Assembly: GCF_036373705.1 (NCBI RefSeq)
Contig: NC_089851.1
Location: forward strand, 51,560,312 to 51,624,311
From: Amia ocellicauda
Lineage: Eukaryota; Chordata; Actinopteri; Amiiformes; Amiidae
Reading direction: 5' to 3'
Length of the DNA: 64,000 nt
Shown here: in pieces, positions 1-12,114 of the stretch
Numbering within the stretch: the stretch's first letter is position 1
How the letters are laid out: every line of letters begins with the position of its first letter
Program-made: the position numbers and the translations under genes
Notes under the pieces: model-generated
What the model saw: the letters and a program-made list of their open reading frames with translations, nothing else
Database searches by the model: none
What the model was told of the DNA's origin: nothing

Positions 1-374
1 TCCCCAGTGAGACAGCACTGAGAGCATGGTTCAGCAGGCCCGCAAACAACTGAAAAGAATGCCTCTCCTTTGGTGCAGCTCAGGAGTACACGTTCAGCAA
101 AGGTCTCCATAACAAGCCGGCAAACCACATTTCGTCCTCCTCCTCCTCAACAACACACTACATGTCCTCCTCCTCCTCAACAACAACAACGAACTTGTAA
201 AATACACATTTTCTTTAAAGAAAACAAAACACACAGATGACAGTCTGATTTCCCATCAGCTACACAGCCAACAGTATCTGAGGTTGAAAGACCTCCCTGG
301 TGCAGAGGAGCCCAGAAGCCAAGCATCGAGAGAGAACAAACGAATGCTTCAGAGAATGCAAAGCAGTGCCAAGC

Positions 375-446
375 GGGCTCGTCCGGGAGTTGAACCCAGG
401 ACCTCTCGCACCCTAAGCGAGAATCATACCCCTAGACCAACGAGCC
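375..446 (-). tRNA. tRNA-Pro(AGG), array copy 1, type A
   Basis: Anticodon loop TTAGGGT with normal T33. One T-stem wobble (T50-G64). The right flank (gttaacgga) is the kind otherwise seen next to type B copies, so this monomer looks mosaic. Confidence 0.88.
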
Positions 447-964
447 AAGTTAACGGAGTGTGTCGCAGTTTCTGCTGGGCAAGCGCGTAACTGCTTTGGG
501 GCAGACCGGGAGACCTACGCTCACTGACTGATAGCATGGACTGTAGCGCTGACGTATCTTTCCAGAATGGTAACGCCATCCCCAGTGAGACAGCACTGAG
601 AGCATGGTTCAGCAGGCCCGCAAACAACTGAAAAGAATGCCTCTCTTTTGGTGCAGCTCAGGAGTACACGTTCAGCAAAGGTCTCCATAACAAGCCGGCA
701 AACCACATTTCGTCCTCCTCCTCCTCAACAACACACTACATGTCCTCCTCCTCCTCCTCAACAACAACAACAACAACAACGAACTTGTAAAAAACACATT
801 TTCTTTAAAGAAAACAAAACACACAGATGACAGTCTGATTTCCCATCAGCTATACAGGCAACAGTATCTGAGGTCGATAGCCCTCCCTTGTGCAGAGGAG
901 CCCAGAAGCCAGCCTTCAAGAGCAAATGAACAAACACTTCGGTGACTGCAAAGTGGGGCCAAGT

Positions 965-1036
965 GGGCTTGTCCTGGAGTTGAACCCAGGGCCTCTAACA
1001 CCCTCAGCAAGAATCATACCCCTAGACCAACGAGCC
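965..1036 (-). tRNA. tRNA-Pro(AGG)-like, decayed, copy 2, type B
   Basis: Loop TGAGGGT has G at position 33. Extra damage: T29-T41 mismatch in the anticodon stem and C5-A68 mismatch in the acceptor stem. Probably not a working tRNA. Confidence 0.75.
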
Positions 1037-1542
1037 AAGTTAACGGAGGGTGTCGCAGCTTCTGCTGGGCAAGCGCGTAACTGCTTTGGGGCAGACCGGG
1101 AGACCTACGCTCACTGACTGATAGCATGGACTGTAGCGCTGAAGTGTCTTTCCAGAACGGTAACCGTATCCCCAGTGAGACAGCACTGAGAGCATGGTTC
1201 AGCAGGCACGCAAACAACTGAAAAGAATGCCTCTCCTTTGGTGCAGCTCAGGAGTACACGTTCAGCAAAGGTCTCCATAACAAGCCGGCAAACCACATTT
1301 CGTCCTCCTCCTCCTCAACAACACACTACATGTCCTCCTCCTTCTCAACAACAACAACGAACTTGTAAAATACACATTTTCTTTAAAGAAAACAAAACAC
1401 ACAGATGACAGTCTGATTTCCCATCAGCTACACAGCCAACAGTATCTGAGGTTGAAAGACCTCCCTGGTGCAGAGGAGCCCAGAAGCCAAGTATCGAGAG
1501 AGAACAAACGAATGCTTCAGAGAATGCAAAGCAGGGCCAAGC

Positions 1543-1614
1543 GGGCTCGTCCGGGAGTTGAACCCGGGACCTCTCGCACCCAAAGCGAGAATCATACCCC
1601 TAGACCAACGAGCC
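1543..1614 (-). tRNA. tRNA-Pro(TGG), copy 3, type A
   Basis: Loop TTTGGGT; every stem pairs. It differs from the human tRNA-Pro(TGG) I recall only in the T-loop (TTCAACT). This is the array's consensus type A body. Confidence 0.93.
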
Positions 1615-2129
1615 AAGTTATCTGACAGTGTCACAGTTTCTGCTGGGCAAGCGCGTAACTGCTTTGGGGCAGACCGGGAGACCTACGCTCACTGACTGAT
1701 AGCATGGACTGTAGCGCTGACGTGTCTTTCCAGAATGGTAACGCCATCCCCAGTGAGACAGCACTGAGAGCATGGTTCAGCAGGCCCGCAAACAACTGAA
1801 AAGAATGCCTCTCCTTTGGTGCAGCTCAGGAGTACACGTTCAGCAAAGGTCTCCATAACAAGCCGGCAAACCACATTTCGTCCTCCTCCTCCTCAACAAC
1901 ACACTACATGTCCTCCTCCTCCTCCTCAACAACAACAACAACAACGAACTTGTAAAAAACACATTTTCTTTAAAGAAAACAAAACACACAGATGACAGTC
2001 TGATTTCCCATCAGCTATACGGGCAACAGTATCTGAGGTCGATAGCCCTCCCTTGTGCAGAGGAGCCCAGAAGCCAGCCTTCAAGAGCAAACGAACAAAC
2101 ACTTCGCTGACTGCAAAGTGGGGCCAAGT

Positions 2130-2201
2130 GGGCTCGTCCTGGAGTTGAACCCAGGGCCTCTCACACCCTCAGCAAGAATCATACCCCTAGACCAACGAGC
2201 C
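2130..2201 (-). tRNA. tRNA-Pro(AGG)-like, decayed, copy 4, type B
   Basis: Loop TGAGGGT (G33). T-arm CTGGG/CCAGG has a G51-A63 mismatch in the normal register; a five-pair stem forms only with an 8-nt loop. This is the consensus type B body. Confidence 0.75.
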
Positions 2202-2707
2202 AAGTTAACGGAGGGTGTCGCAGTTTCTGCTGGGCAAGCGCGTAACTGCTTTGGGGCAGACCGGGAGACCTACGCTCACTGACTGATAGCATGGACTGTA
2301 GCGCTGAAGTGTCTTTCCAGAACGGTAACCGTATCCCCAGTGAGACAGCACTGAGAGCATGGTTCAGCAGGCCCGCAAACAACTGAAAAGAATGCCTCTC
2401 CTTTGGTGCAGCTCAGGAGTACACGTTCAGCAAAGGTCTCCATAACAAGCCGGCAAACCACATTTCGTCCTCCTCCTCCTCAACAACACACTACATGTCC
2501 TCCTCCTCCTCAACAACAACAACGAACTTGTAAAATACACATTTTCTTTAAAGAAAACAAAACACACAGATGACAGTCTGATTTCCCATCAGCTACACAG
2601 CCAACAGTATCTGAGGTTGAAAGACCTCCCTGGTGCAGAGGAGCCCAGAAGCCAAGCATCGAGAGAGAACAAACGAATGCTTCAGAGAATGCAAAGCAGT
2701 GCCAAGC

Positions 2708-2779
2708 GGGCTCGTCCGGGAGTTGAACCCAGGACCTCTCGCACCCTAAGCGAGAATCATACCCCTAGACCAACGAGCC
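2708..2779 (-). tRNA. tRNA-Pro(AGG), copy 5, type A
   Basis: Near-duplicate of copy 1, one 2,333-bp period away: loop TTAGGGT, T50-G64 wobble and the B-like right flank. Confidence 0.88.
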
Positions 2780-3300
2780 AAGTTAACGGAGCGTGTCGCA
2801 GTTTCTGCTGGGCAAGCGCGTAACTGCTTTGGGGCAGACCGGGAGACCTACGCTCACTGACTGATAGCATGGACTGTAGCGCTGACGTATCTTTCCAGAA
2901 TGGTAACGCCATCCCCAGTGAGACAGCACTGAGAGCATGGTTCAGCAGGCCCGCAAACAACTGAAAAGAATGCCTCTCTTTTGGTGCAGCTCAGGAGTAC
3001 ACGTTCAGCAAAGGTCTCCATAACAAGCCGGCAAACCACATTTCGTCCTCCTCCTCCTCAACAACACACTACATGTCCTCCTCCTCCTCCTCAACAACAA
3101 CAACAACAACAACAACGAACTTGTAAAAAACACATTTTCTTTAAAGAAAACAAAACACACAGATGACAGTCTGATTTCCCATCAGCTATACAGGCAACAG
3201 TATCTGAGGTCGATAGCCCTCCCTTGTGCAGAGGAGCCCAGAAGCCAGCCTTCAAGAGCAAATGAACAAACACTTCGGTGACTGCAAAGTGGGGCCAAGT

Positions 3301-3372
3301 GGGCTCGTCCTGGAGTTGAACCCAGGGCCTCTAACACCCTCAGCAAGAATCATACCCCTAGACCAACGAGCC
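3301..3372 (-). tRNA. tRNA-Pro(AGG)-like, decayed, copy 6, type B
   Basis: G33 plus the T29-T41 mismatch also found in copies 2 and 10, which sit one 2,336-bp period either side. Confidence 0.75.
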
Positions 3373-3878
3373 AAGTTAACGGAGGGTGTCGCAGTTTCTG
3401 CTGGGCAAGCGCGTAACTGCTTTGGGGCAGACCGGGAGACCTACGCTCACTGACTGATAGCATGGACTGTAGCGCTGAAGTGTCTTTCCAGAACGGTAAC
3501 CGTATCCCCAGTGAGACAGCACTGAGAGCATGGTTCAGCAGGCCCGCAAACAACTGAAAAGAATGCCTCTCCTTTGGTGCAGCTCAGGAGTACACGTTCA
3601 GCAAAGGTCTCCATAACAAGCCGGCAAACCACATTTCGTCCTCCTCCTCCTCAACAACACACTACATGTCCTCCTCCTCCTCAACAACAACAACGAACTT
3701 GTAAAATACACATTTTCTTTAAAGAAAACAAAACACACAGATGACAGTCTGATTTCCCATCAGCTACACAGCCAACAGTATCTGAGGTTGAAAGACCTCC
3801 CTGGTGCAGAGGAGCCCAGAAGCCAAGCATCGAGAGAGAACAAACGAATGCATCAGAGAATGCAAAGCAGGGCCAAGC

Positions 3879-3950
3879 GGGCTCGTCCGGGAGTTGAACC
3901 CGGGACCTCTCGCACCCAAAGCGAGAATCATACCCCTAGACCAACGAGCC
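3879..3950 (-). tRNA. tRNA-Pro(TGG), copy 7, type A
   Basis: Consensus body, all stems paired. The 3' trailer has one private change (gcatcag for gcttcag on the plus strand). Confidence 0.93.
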
Positions 3951-4465
3951 AAGTTATCTGACAGTGTCACAGTTTCTGCTGGGCAAGCGCGTAACTGCTT
4001 TGGGGCAGACCGGGAGACCTACGCTCACTGACTGATAGCATGGACTGTAGCGCTGACGTGTCTTTCCAGAATGGTAACGCCATCCCCAGTGAGACAGCAC
4101 TGAGAGCATGGTTCAGCAGGCCCGCAAACAACTGAAAAGAATGCCTCTCCTTTGGTGCAGCTCAGGAGTACACGTTCAGCAAAGGTCTCCATAACAAGCC
4201 GGCAAACCACATTTCGTCCTCCTCCTCCTCAACAACACACTACATGTCCTCCTCCTCCTCCTCAACAACAACAACAACAACGAACTTGTAAAAAACACAT
4301 TTTCTTTAAAGAAAACAAAACACACAGATGACAGTCTGATTTCCCATCAGCTATACGGGCAACAGTATCTGAGGTCGATAGCCCTCCCTTGTGCAGAGGA
4401 GCCCAGAAGCCAGCCTTCAAGAGCAAACGAACAAACACTTCGGTGACTGCAAAGTGGGGCCAAGT

Positions 4466-4537
4466 GGGCTCGTCCTGGAGTTGAACCCAGGGCCTCTCAC
4501 ACCCTCAGCAAGAATCATACCCCTAGACCAACGAGCC
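4466..4537 (-). tRNA. tRNA-Pro(AGG)-like, decayed, copy 8, type B
   Basis: Consensus type B body. The right-hand flank reads gccatgtt, a private variant shared only with copy 12 (2,336 bp away). Confidence 0.75.
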
Positions 4538-5043
4538 ATGTTAACGGAGGGTGTCGCAGTTTCTGCTGGGCAAGCGCGTAACTGCTTTGGGGCAGACCGG
4601 GAGACCTACGCTCACTGACTGATAGCATGGACTGTAGCGCTGACGTGTCTTTCCAGAACGGTAACCGTATCCCCAGTGAGACAGCACTGAGAGCATGGTT
4701 CAGCAGGCCCGCAAACAACTGAAAAGAATGCCTCTCCTTTGGTGCAGCTCAGGAGTACACGTTCAGCAAAGGTCTCCATAACAAGCCGGCAAACCACATT
4801 TCGTCCTCCTCCTCCTCAACAACACACTACATGTCCTCCTCCTCCTCAACAACAACAACGAACTTGTAAAATACACATTTTCTTTAAAGAAAACAAAACA
4901 CACAGATGACAGTCTGATTTCCCATCAGCTACACAGCCAACAGTATCTGAGGTTGAAAGACCTCCCTGGTGCAGAGAAGCCCAGAAGCCAAGCATCGAGA
5001 GAGAACAAACGAATGCTTCAGAGAATGCAAAGCAGGGACAAGC

Positions 5044-5115
5044 GGGCTCGTCCGGGAGTTGAACCCGGGACCTCTCGCACCCAAAGCGAGAATCATACCC
5101 CTAGACCAACGAGCC
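5044..5115 (-). tRNA. tRNA-Pro(TGG), copy 9, type A
   Basis: Consensus body. It sits at the tetramer position where copies 1 and 5 carry AGG, so anticodon identity changes within the same higher-order register. Confidence 0.93.
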
Positions 5116-5636
5116 AAGTTATCTGACAGTGTCACAGTTTCTGCTGGGCAAGCGTGTAACTGCTTTGGGGCAGACCGGGAGACCTACGCTCACTGACTGA
5201 TAGCATGGACTGTAGCGCTGACGTATCTTTCCAGAATGGTAACGCCATCCCCAGTGAGACAGCACTGAGAGCATGGTTCAGCAGGCCCGCAAACAACTGA
5301 AAAGAATGCCTCTCTTTTGGTGCAGCTCAGGAGTACACGTTCAGCAAAGGTCTCCATAACAAGCCGGCAAACCACATTTCGTCCTCCTCCTCCTCAACAA
5401 CACACTACATGTCCTCCTCCTCCTCCTCAACAACAACAACAACAACAACAACGAACTTGTAAAAAACACATTTTCTTTAAAGAAAACAAAACACACAGAT
5501 GACAGTCTGATTTCCCATCAGCTATACAGGCAACAGTATCTGAGGTCGATAGCCCTCCCTTGTGCAGAGGAGCCCAGAAGCCAGCCTTCAAGAGCAAATG
5601 AACAAACACTTCGGTGACTGCAAAGTGGGGCCAAGT

Positions 5637-5708
5637 GGGCTCGTCCTGGAGTTGAACCCAGGGCCTCTAACACCCTCAGCAAGAATCATACCCCTAGACC
5701 AACGAGCC
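5637..5708 (-). tRNA. tRNA-Pro(AGG)-like, decayed, copy 10, type B
   Basis: G33 and T29-T41 mismatch, as in copies 2 and 6. Confidence 0.75.
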
Positions 5709-6214
5709 AAGTTAACGGAGGGTGTCGCAGTTTCTGCTGGGCAAGCGCGTAACTGCTTTGGGGCAGACCGGGAGACCTACGCTCACTGACTGATAGCATG
5801 GACTGTAGCGCTGAAGTGTCTTTCCAGAACGGTAACCGTATCCCCAGTGAGACAGCACTGAGAGCATGGTTCAGCAGGCCCGCAAACAACTGAAAAGAAT
5901 GCCTCTCCTTTGGTGCAGCTCAGGAGTACACGTTCAGCAAAGGTCTCCATAACAAGCCGGCAAACCACATTTCGTCCTCCTCCTCCTCAACAACACACTA
6001 CATGTCCTCCTCCTCCTCAACAACAACAACGAACTTGTAAAATACACATTTTCTTTAAAGAAAACAAAACACACAGATGACAGTCTGATTTCCCATCAGC
6101 TACACAGCCAACAGTATCTGAGGTTGAAAGACCTCCCTGGTGCAGAGGAGCCCAGAAGCCAAGCATCGAGAGAGAACAAACGAATGCTTCAGAGAATGCA
6201 AAGCAGGGCCAAGC

Positions 6215-6286
6215 GGGCTCGTCCGGGAGTTGAACCCGGGACCTCTCGCACCCAAAGCGAGAATCATACCCCTAGACCAACGAGCC
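6215..6286 (-). tRNA. tRNA-Pro(TGG), copy 11, type A
   Basis: Consensus body with all stems paired; 2,336 bp from copy 7. Confidence 0.93.
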
Positions 6287-6801
6287 AAGTTATCTGACAG
6301 TGTCACAGTTTCTGCTGGGCAAGCGCGTAACTGCTTTGGGGCAGACCGGGAGACCTACGCTCACTGACTGATAGCATGGACTGTAGCGCTGACGTGTCTT
6401 TCCAGAATGGTAACGCCATCCCCAGTGAGACAGCACTGAGAGCATGGTTCAGCAGGCCCGCAAACAACTGAAAAGAATGCCTCTCCTTTGGTGCAGCTCA
6501 GGAGTACACGTTCAGCAAAGGTCTCCATAACAAGCCGGCAAACCACATTTCGTCCTCCTCCTCCTCAACAACACACTACATGTCCTCCTCCTCCTCCTCA
6601 ACAACAACAACAACAACGAACTTGTAAAAAACACATTTTCTTTAAAGAAAACAAAACACACAGATGACAGTCTGATTTCCCATCAGCTATACGGGCAACA
6701 GTATCTGAGGTCGATAGCCCTCCCTTGTGCAGAGGAGCCCAGAAGCCAGCCTTCAAGAGCAAACGAACAAACACTTCGGTGACTGCAAAGTGGGGCCAAG
6801 T

Positions 6802-6873
6802 GGGCTCGTCCTGGAGTTGAACCCAGGGCCTCTCACACCCTCAGCAAGAATCATACCCCTAGACCAACGAGCC
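6802..6873 (-). tRNA. tRNA-Pro(AGG)-like, decayed, copy 12, type B
   Basis: Consensus type B body with the gccatgtt flank variant shared with copy 8. Confidence 0.75.
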
Positions 6874-7379
6874 ATGTTAACGGAGGGTGTCGCAGTTTCT
6901 GCTGGGCAAGCGCGTAACTGCTTTGGGGCAGACCGGGAGACCTACGCTCACTGACTGATAGCATGGACTGTAGCGCTGAAGTGTCTTTCCAGAACGGTAA
7001 CCGTATCCCCAGTGAGACAGCACTGAGAGCATGGTTCAGCAGGCCCGCAAACAACTGAAAAGAATGCCTCTCCTTTGGTGCAGCTCAGGAGTACACGTTC
7101 AGCAAAGGTCTCCATAACAAGCCGGCAAACCACATTTCGTCCTCCTCCTCCTCAACAACACACTACATGTCCTCCTCCTCCTCAACAACAACAACGAACT
7201 TGTAAAATACACATTTTCTTTAAAGAAAACAAAACACACAGATGACAGTCTGATTTCCCATCAGCTACACAGCCAACAGTATCTGAGGTTGAAAGACCTC
7301 CCTGGTGCAGAGAAGCCCAGAAGCCAAGCATCGAGAGAGAACAAACGAATGCTTCAGAGAATGCAAAGCAGGGCCAAGC

Positions 7380-7451
7380 GGGCTCGTCCGGGAGTTGAAC
7401 CCGGGACCTCTCGCACCCAAAGCGAGAATCATACCCCTAGACCAACGAGCC
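7380..7451 (-). tRNA. tRNA-Pro(TGG), copy 13, type A
   Basis: Consensus body, all stems paired. Confidence 0.93.
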
Positions 7452-7966
7452 AAGTTATCTGACAGTGTCACAGTTTCTGCTGGGCAAGCGCGTAACTGCT
7501 TTGGGGCAGACCGGGAGACCTACGCTCACTGACTGATAGCATGGACTGTAGCGCTGACGTGTCTTTCCAGAATGGTAACGCCATCCCCAGTGAGACAGCA
7601 CTGAGAGCATGGTTCAGCAGGCCCGCAAACAACTGAAAAGAATGCCTCTCCTTTGGTGCAGCTCAGGAGTACACGTTCAGCAAAGGTCTCCATAACAAGC
7701 CGGCAAACCACATTTCGTCCTCCTCCTCCTCAACAACACACTACATGTCCTCCTCCTCCTCCTCAACAACAACAACAACAACGAACTTGTAAAAAACACA
7801 TTTTCTTTAAAGAAAACAAAACACACAGATGACAGTCTGATTTCCCATCAGCTATACGGGCAACAGTATCTGAGGTCGATAGCCCTCCCTTGTGCAGAGG
7901 AGCCCAGAAGCCAGCCTTCAAGAGCAAACGAACAAACACTTCAGTGACTGCAAAGTGGGGACTAGT

Positions 7967-8038
7967 GGGCTCGTCCTGGAGTTGAACCCAGGGCCTCTCA
8001 CACCCTCAGCAAGAATCATACCCCTAGACCAACGAGCC
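7967..8038 (-). tRNA. tRNA-Pro(AGG)-like, decayed, copy 14, type B
   Basis: Consensus type B body; the 3' trailer has a private change (actagtggg for ccaagtggg). The right flank is the gcgtgtcgc variant. Confidence 0.75.
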
Positions 8039-8556
8039 AAGTTAACGGAGCGTGTCGCAGTTTCTGCTGGGCAAGCGCGTAACTGCTTTGGGGCAGACCG
8101 GGAGACCTACGCTCACTGACTGATAGCATGGACTGTAGCGCTGAAGTGTCTTTCCAGAACGGTAACCGTATCCCCAGTGAGACAGCACTGAGAGCATGGT
8201 TCAGCAGGCCCGCAAACAACTGAAAAGAATGCCTCTCCTTTGGTGCAGCTCAGGAGTACACGTTCAGCAAAGGTCTCCATAACAAGCCGGCAAACCACAT
8301 TTCGTCCTCCTCCTCCTCAACAACACACTACATGTCCTCCTCCTCCTCCTCAACAACAACAACAACAACAACGAACTTGTAAAAAACACATTTTCTTTAA
8401 AGAAAACAAAACACACAGATGACAGTCTGATTTCCCATCAGCTTTACAGGCAACAGTATCTGAGGTTGAAAGACCTCCCTGGTGCAGAGGAACCCAGAAG
8501 CCAAGCATCGAGAGAGAACAAACGAATGCTTCAGAGAATGCAAAGCAGTGCCAAGC

Positions 8557-8628
8557 GGGCTCGTCCGGGAGTTGAACCTGGGACCTCTCGCACCCAAAGC
8601 GAGAATCATACCCCTAGACCAACGAGCC
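8557..8628 (-). tRNA. tRNA-Pro(TGG), copy 15, type A
   Basis: TGG anticodon, but an A51-C63 mismatch weakens the T-stem. Confidence 0.85.
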
Positions 8629-9143
8629 AAGTTATCTGACAGTGTCACAGTTTCTGCTGGGCAAGCGCGTAACTGCTTTGGGGCAGACCGGGAGACCTAC
8701 GCTCACTGACTGATAGCATGGACTGTAGCGCTGAAGTGTCTTTCCAGAACGGTAACCGTATCCCCAGTGAGACAGCACTGAGAGCATGGTTCAGCAGGCC
8801 CGCAAACAACTGAAAAGAATGCCTCTCCTTTGGTGCAGCTCAGGAGTACACGTTCAGCAAAGGTCTCCATAACAAGCCGGCAAACCACATTTCGTCCTCC
8901 TCCTCCTCAACAACACACTACATGTCCTCCTCCTCCTCCTCAACAACAACAACAACAACGAACTTGTAAAAAACACATTTTCTTTAAAGAAAACAAAACA
9001 CACAGATGACAGTCTGATTTCCCATCAGCTTTACAGGCAACAGTATCTGAGGTCGATAGCCCTCCCTTGTGCAGAGGAGCCCAGAAGCCAGCCTTCAAGA
9101 GCAAATGAACAAACACTTCGGTGACTGCAAAGTGGGGCCAAGT

Positions 9144-9215
9144 GGGCTCGTCCTGGAGTTGAACCCAGGGCCTCTCACACCCTCAGCAAGAATCATACCC
9201 CTAGACCAACGAGCC
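9144..9215 (-). tRNA. tRNA-Pro(AGG)-like, decayed, copy 16, type B
   Basis: Consensus type B body (G33, shifted T-arm). Confidence 0.75.
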
Positions 9216-9721
9216 AAGTTAACGGAGGGTGTCGCAGTTTCTGCTGGGCAAGCGCGTAACTGCTTTGGGGCAGACCGGGAGACCTACGCTCACTGACTGA
9301 TAGCATGGACTGTAGCGCTGACGTGTCTTTCCAGAATGGTAACGCCATCCCCAGTGAGACAGCACTGAGAGCATTGTTCAGCAGGCCCGCAAACAACTGA
9401 AAAGAATGCCTCTCCTTTGGTGCAGCTCAGGAGTACACGTTCAGCAAAGGTCTCCATAACAAGCCGGCAAACCACATTTCGTCCTCCTCCTCCTCAACAA
9501 CACACTACATGTCCTCCTCCTCCTCAACAACAACAACGAACTTGTAAAATACACATTTTCTTTAAAGAAAACAAAACACACAGATGACAGTCTGATTTCC
9601 CATCAGCTACACAGCCAACAGTATCTGAGGTTGAAAGACCTCCCTGGTGCAGAGGAGCCCAGAAGCCAAGCATCGACAGAGAACAAACGAATGCTTCAGA
9701 TAATGCAAAGCAGGGCCAAGC

Positions 9722-9793
9722 GGGCTCGTCCGGGAGTTGAACCCGGGACCTCTCACACCCAAAGCGAGAATCATACCCCTAGACCAACGAGCC
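9722..9793 (-). tRNA. tRNA-Pro(TGG), copy 17, type A
   Basis: TGG anticodon with one wobble (G30-T40) in the anticodon stem; otherwise consensus. Confidence 0.9.
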
Positions 9794-10299
9794 AAGTTAT
9801 CTGACAGTTTCACAGTTTCTGCTGGGCAAGCGCGTAACTGCTTTGGGGCAGACCGGGAGACCTACGCTCACTGACTGATAGCATGGACTGTAGCGCTGAC
9901 GTGTCTTTCCAGAATGGTAACGCCATCCCCAGTGAGACAGCACTGAGAGCATTGTTCAGCAGGCCCGCAAACAACTGAAAAGAATGCCTCTCCTTTGGTG
10001 CAGCTCAGGAGTACACGTTCAGCAAAGGTCTCCATAACAAGCCGGCAAACCACATTTCGTCCTCCTCCTCCTCAACAACACACTACATGTCCTCCTCCTC
10101 CTCAACAACAACAACGAACTTGTAAAAAACACATTTTCTTTAAAGAAAACAAAACACACAGATGACAGTCTGATTTCCCATCAGCTTTACAGGCAACAGT
10201 ATCTGAGGTCGATAGCCCTCCCTTGTGCAGAGGAGCCCAGAAGCCAGCCTTCAAGAGCAAACGAACAAACACTTCGGTGACTGCAAAGTGGGGCCAAGT

Positions 10300-10371
10300 G
10301 GGCTCGTCCTGGAGTTGAACCCAGGGCCTCTCACACCCTCAGCAAGAATCATACCCCTAGACCAACGAGCC
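10300..10371 (-). tRNA. tRNA-Pro(AGG)-like, decayed, copy 18, type B
   Basis: Consensus type B body. Right flank has a private change (aacgaaggg). Confidence 0.75.
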
Positions 10372-10877
10372 AAGTTAACGAAGGGTGTCGCAGTTTCTGC
10401 TGGGCAAGCGCGTAACTGCTTTGGGGCAGACCGGGAGACCTACGCTCACTGACTGATAGCATGGACTGTAGCGCTGACGTGTCTTTCCAGAATGGTAACG
10501 CCATCCCCAGTGAGACAGCACTGAGAGCATGGTTCAGCAGGCCCGCAAACAACTGAAAAGAATGCCTCTCCTTTGGTGCAGCTCAGGAGTACACGTTCAG
10601 CAAAGGTCTCCATAACAAGCCGGCAAACCACATTTCGTCCTCCTCCTCCTCAACAACACACTACATGTCCTCCTCCTCCTCAACAACAACAACGAACTTG
10701 TAAAATACACATTTTCTTTAAAGAAAACAAAACACACAGATGACAGTCTGATTTCCCATCAGCTACACAGCCAACAGTATCTGAGGTTGAAAGACCTCCG
10801 TGGTGCAGAGGAGCCCAGAAGCCAAGCATCGAGAGAGAACAAACGAATGCTTCAGAGAATGCAAAGCAGTGCCAAGC

Positions 10878-10949
10878 AGGCTCGTCCGGGAGTTGAACCC
10901 GGGACCTCTCGCACCCTAAGCGAGAATCATACCCCTAGACCAACGAGCC
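10878..10949 (-). tRNA. tRNA-Pro(AGG), copy 19, type A
   Basis: Loop TTAGGGT and a fully paired T-stem. The discriminator base is T, not the C of all other copies. B-like right flank. First member of an AA pair. Confidence 0.87.
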
Positions 10950-11455
10950 AAGTTAACGGAGCGTGTCGCAGTTTCTGCTGGGCAAGCGCGTAACTGCTTT
11001 GGGGCAGACCGGGAGACCTACGCTCACTGACTGATAGCATGGACTGTAGCGCTGACGTATCTTTCCAGAATGGTAACGCCATCCCCAGTGAGACAGCACT
11101 GAGAGCATGGTTCAGCAGGCCCGCAAACAACTGAAAAGAATGCCTCTCCTTTGGTGCAGCTCAGGAGTACACGTTCAGCAAAGGTCTCCATAAGAAGCCG
11201 GCAAACCACATTTCGTCCTCCTCCTCCTCAACAACACACTACATGTCCTCCTCCTCCTCAACAACAACAACGAACTTGTAAAATACACATTTTCTTTAAA
11301 GAAAACAAAACACACAGATGACAGTCTGATTTCCCATCAGCTACACAGCCAACAGTATCTGAGGTTGAAAGACCTCCCTGGTGCAGAGGAGCCCAGAAGC
11401 CAAGCATCGAGAAAGAACAAACGAATGCTTCAGATAATGCAAAGCAGGGCCAAGC

Positions 11456-11527
11456 GGGCTCGTCCGGGAGTTGAACCCGGGACCTCTCGCACCCAAAGCG
11501 AGAATCATACCCCTAGACCAACGAGCC
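11456..11527 (-). tRNA. tRNA-Pro(TGG), copy 20, type A
   Basis: Consensus body; second member of the only AA pair, 578 bp from copy 19. Confidence 0.93.
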
Positions 11528-12042
11528 AAGTTATCTGACAGTTTCACAGTTTCTGCTGGGCAAGCGCGTAACTGCTTTGGGGCAGACCGGGAGACCTACG
11601 CTCACTGACTGATAGCATGGACTGTAGCGCTGACGTGTCTTTCCAGAATGGTAACGCCATCCCCAGTGAGACAGCACTGAGAGCATTGTTCAGCAGGCCC
11701 GCAAACAACTGAAAAGAATGCCTCTCCTTTGGTGCAGCTCAGGAGTACACGTTCAGCAAAGGTCTCCATAACAAGCCGGCAAACCACATTTCGTCCTCCT
11801 CCTCCTCAACAACACACTACATGTCCTCCTCCTCCTCCTCAACAACAACAACAACAACGAACTTGTAAAAAACACATTTTCTTTAAAGAAAACAAAACAC
11901 ACAGATGACAGTCTGATTTCCCATCAGCTTTACAGGCAACAGTATCTGAGGTCGACAGCCCTCCCTTGTGCAGAGGAGCCCAGAAGCCAGCCTTCAAGAG
12001 CAAACGAACAAACTCTTCGGTGACTGCAAAGTGGGGCGAAGT

Positions 12043-12114
12043 GGGCTCGTCCTGGAGTTGAACCCAGGGCCTCTCACACCCTCAGCAAGAATCATACCCC
12101 TAGACCAACGAGCC
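12043..12114 (-). tRNA. tRNA-Pro(AGG)-like, decayed, copy 21, type B
   Basis: Type B body; 3' trailer has a private C-to-G change on the plus strand (gggcgaagt). First of a BB pair. Confidence 0.75.

Noticed and set aside
648-830. Pro/Gln-rich frame (PPPPQQ, then QQQQ)
   Set aside because: It is the translation of the (CTC)n-(CAA)n microsatellite and changes length with it.
965-1036. Retroviral tRNA-Pro primer-binding site (gggctcgtcc)
   Set aside because: The match extends over the full 72-nt tRNA with all arms and has no LTR nearby, so it is the tRNA gene itself.
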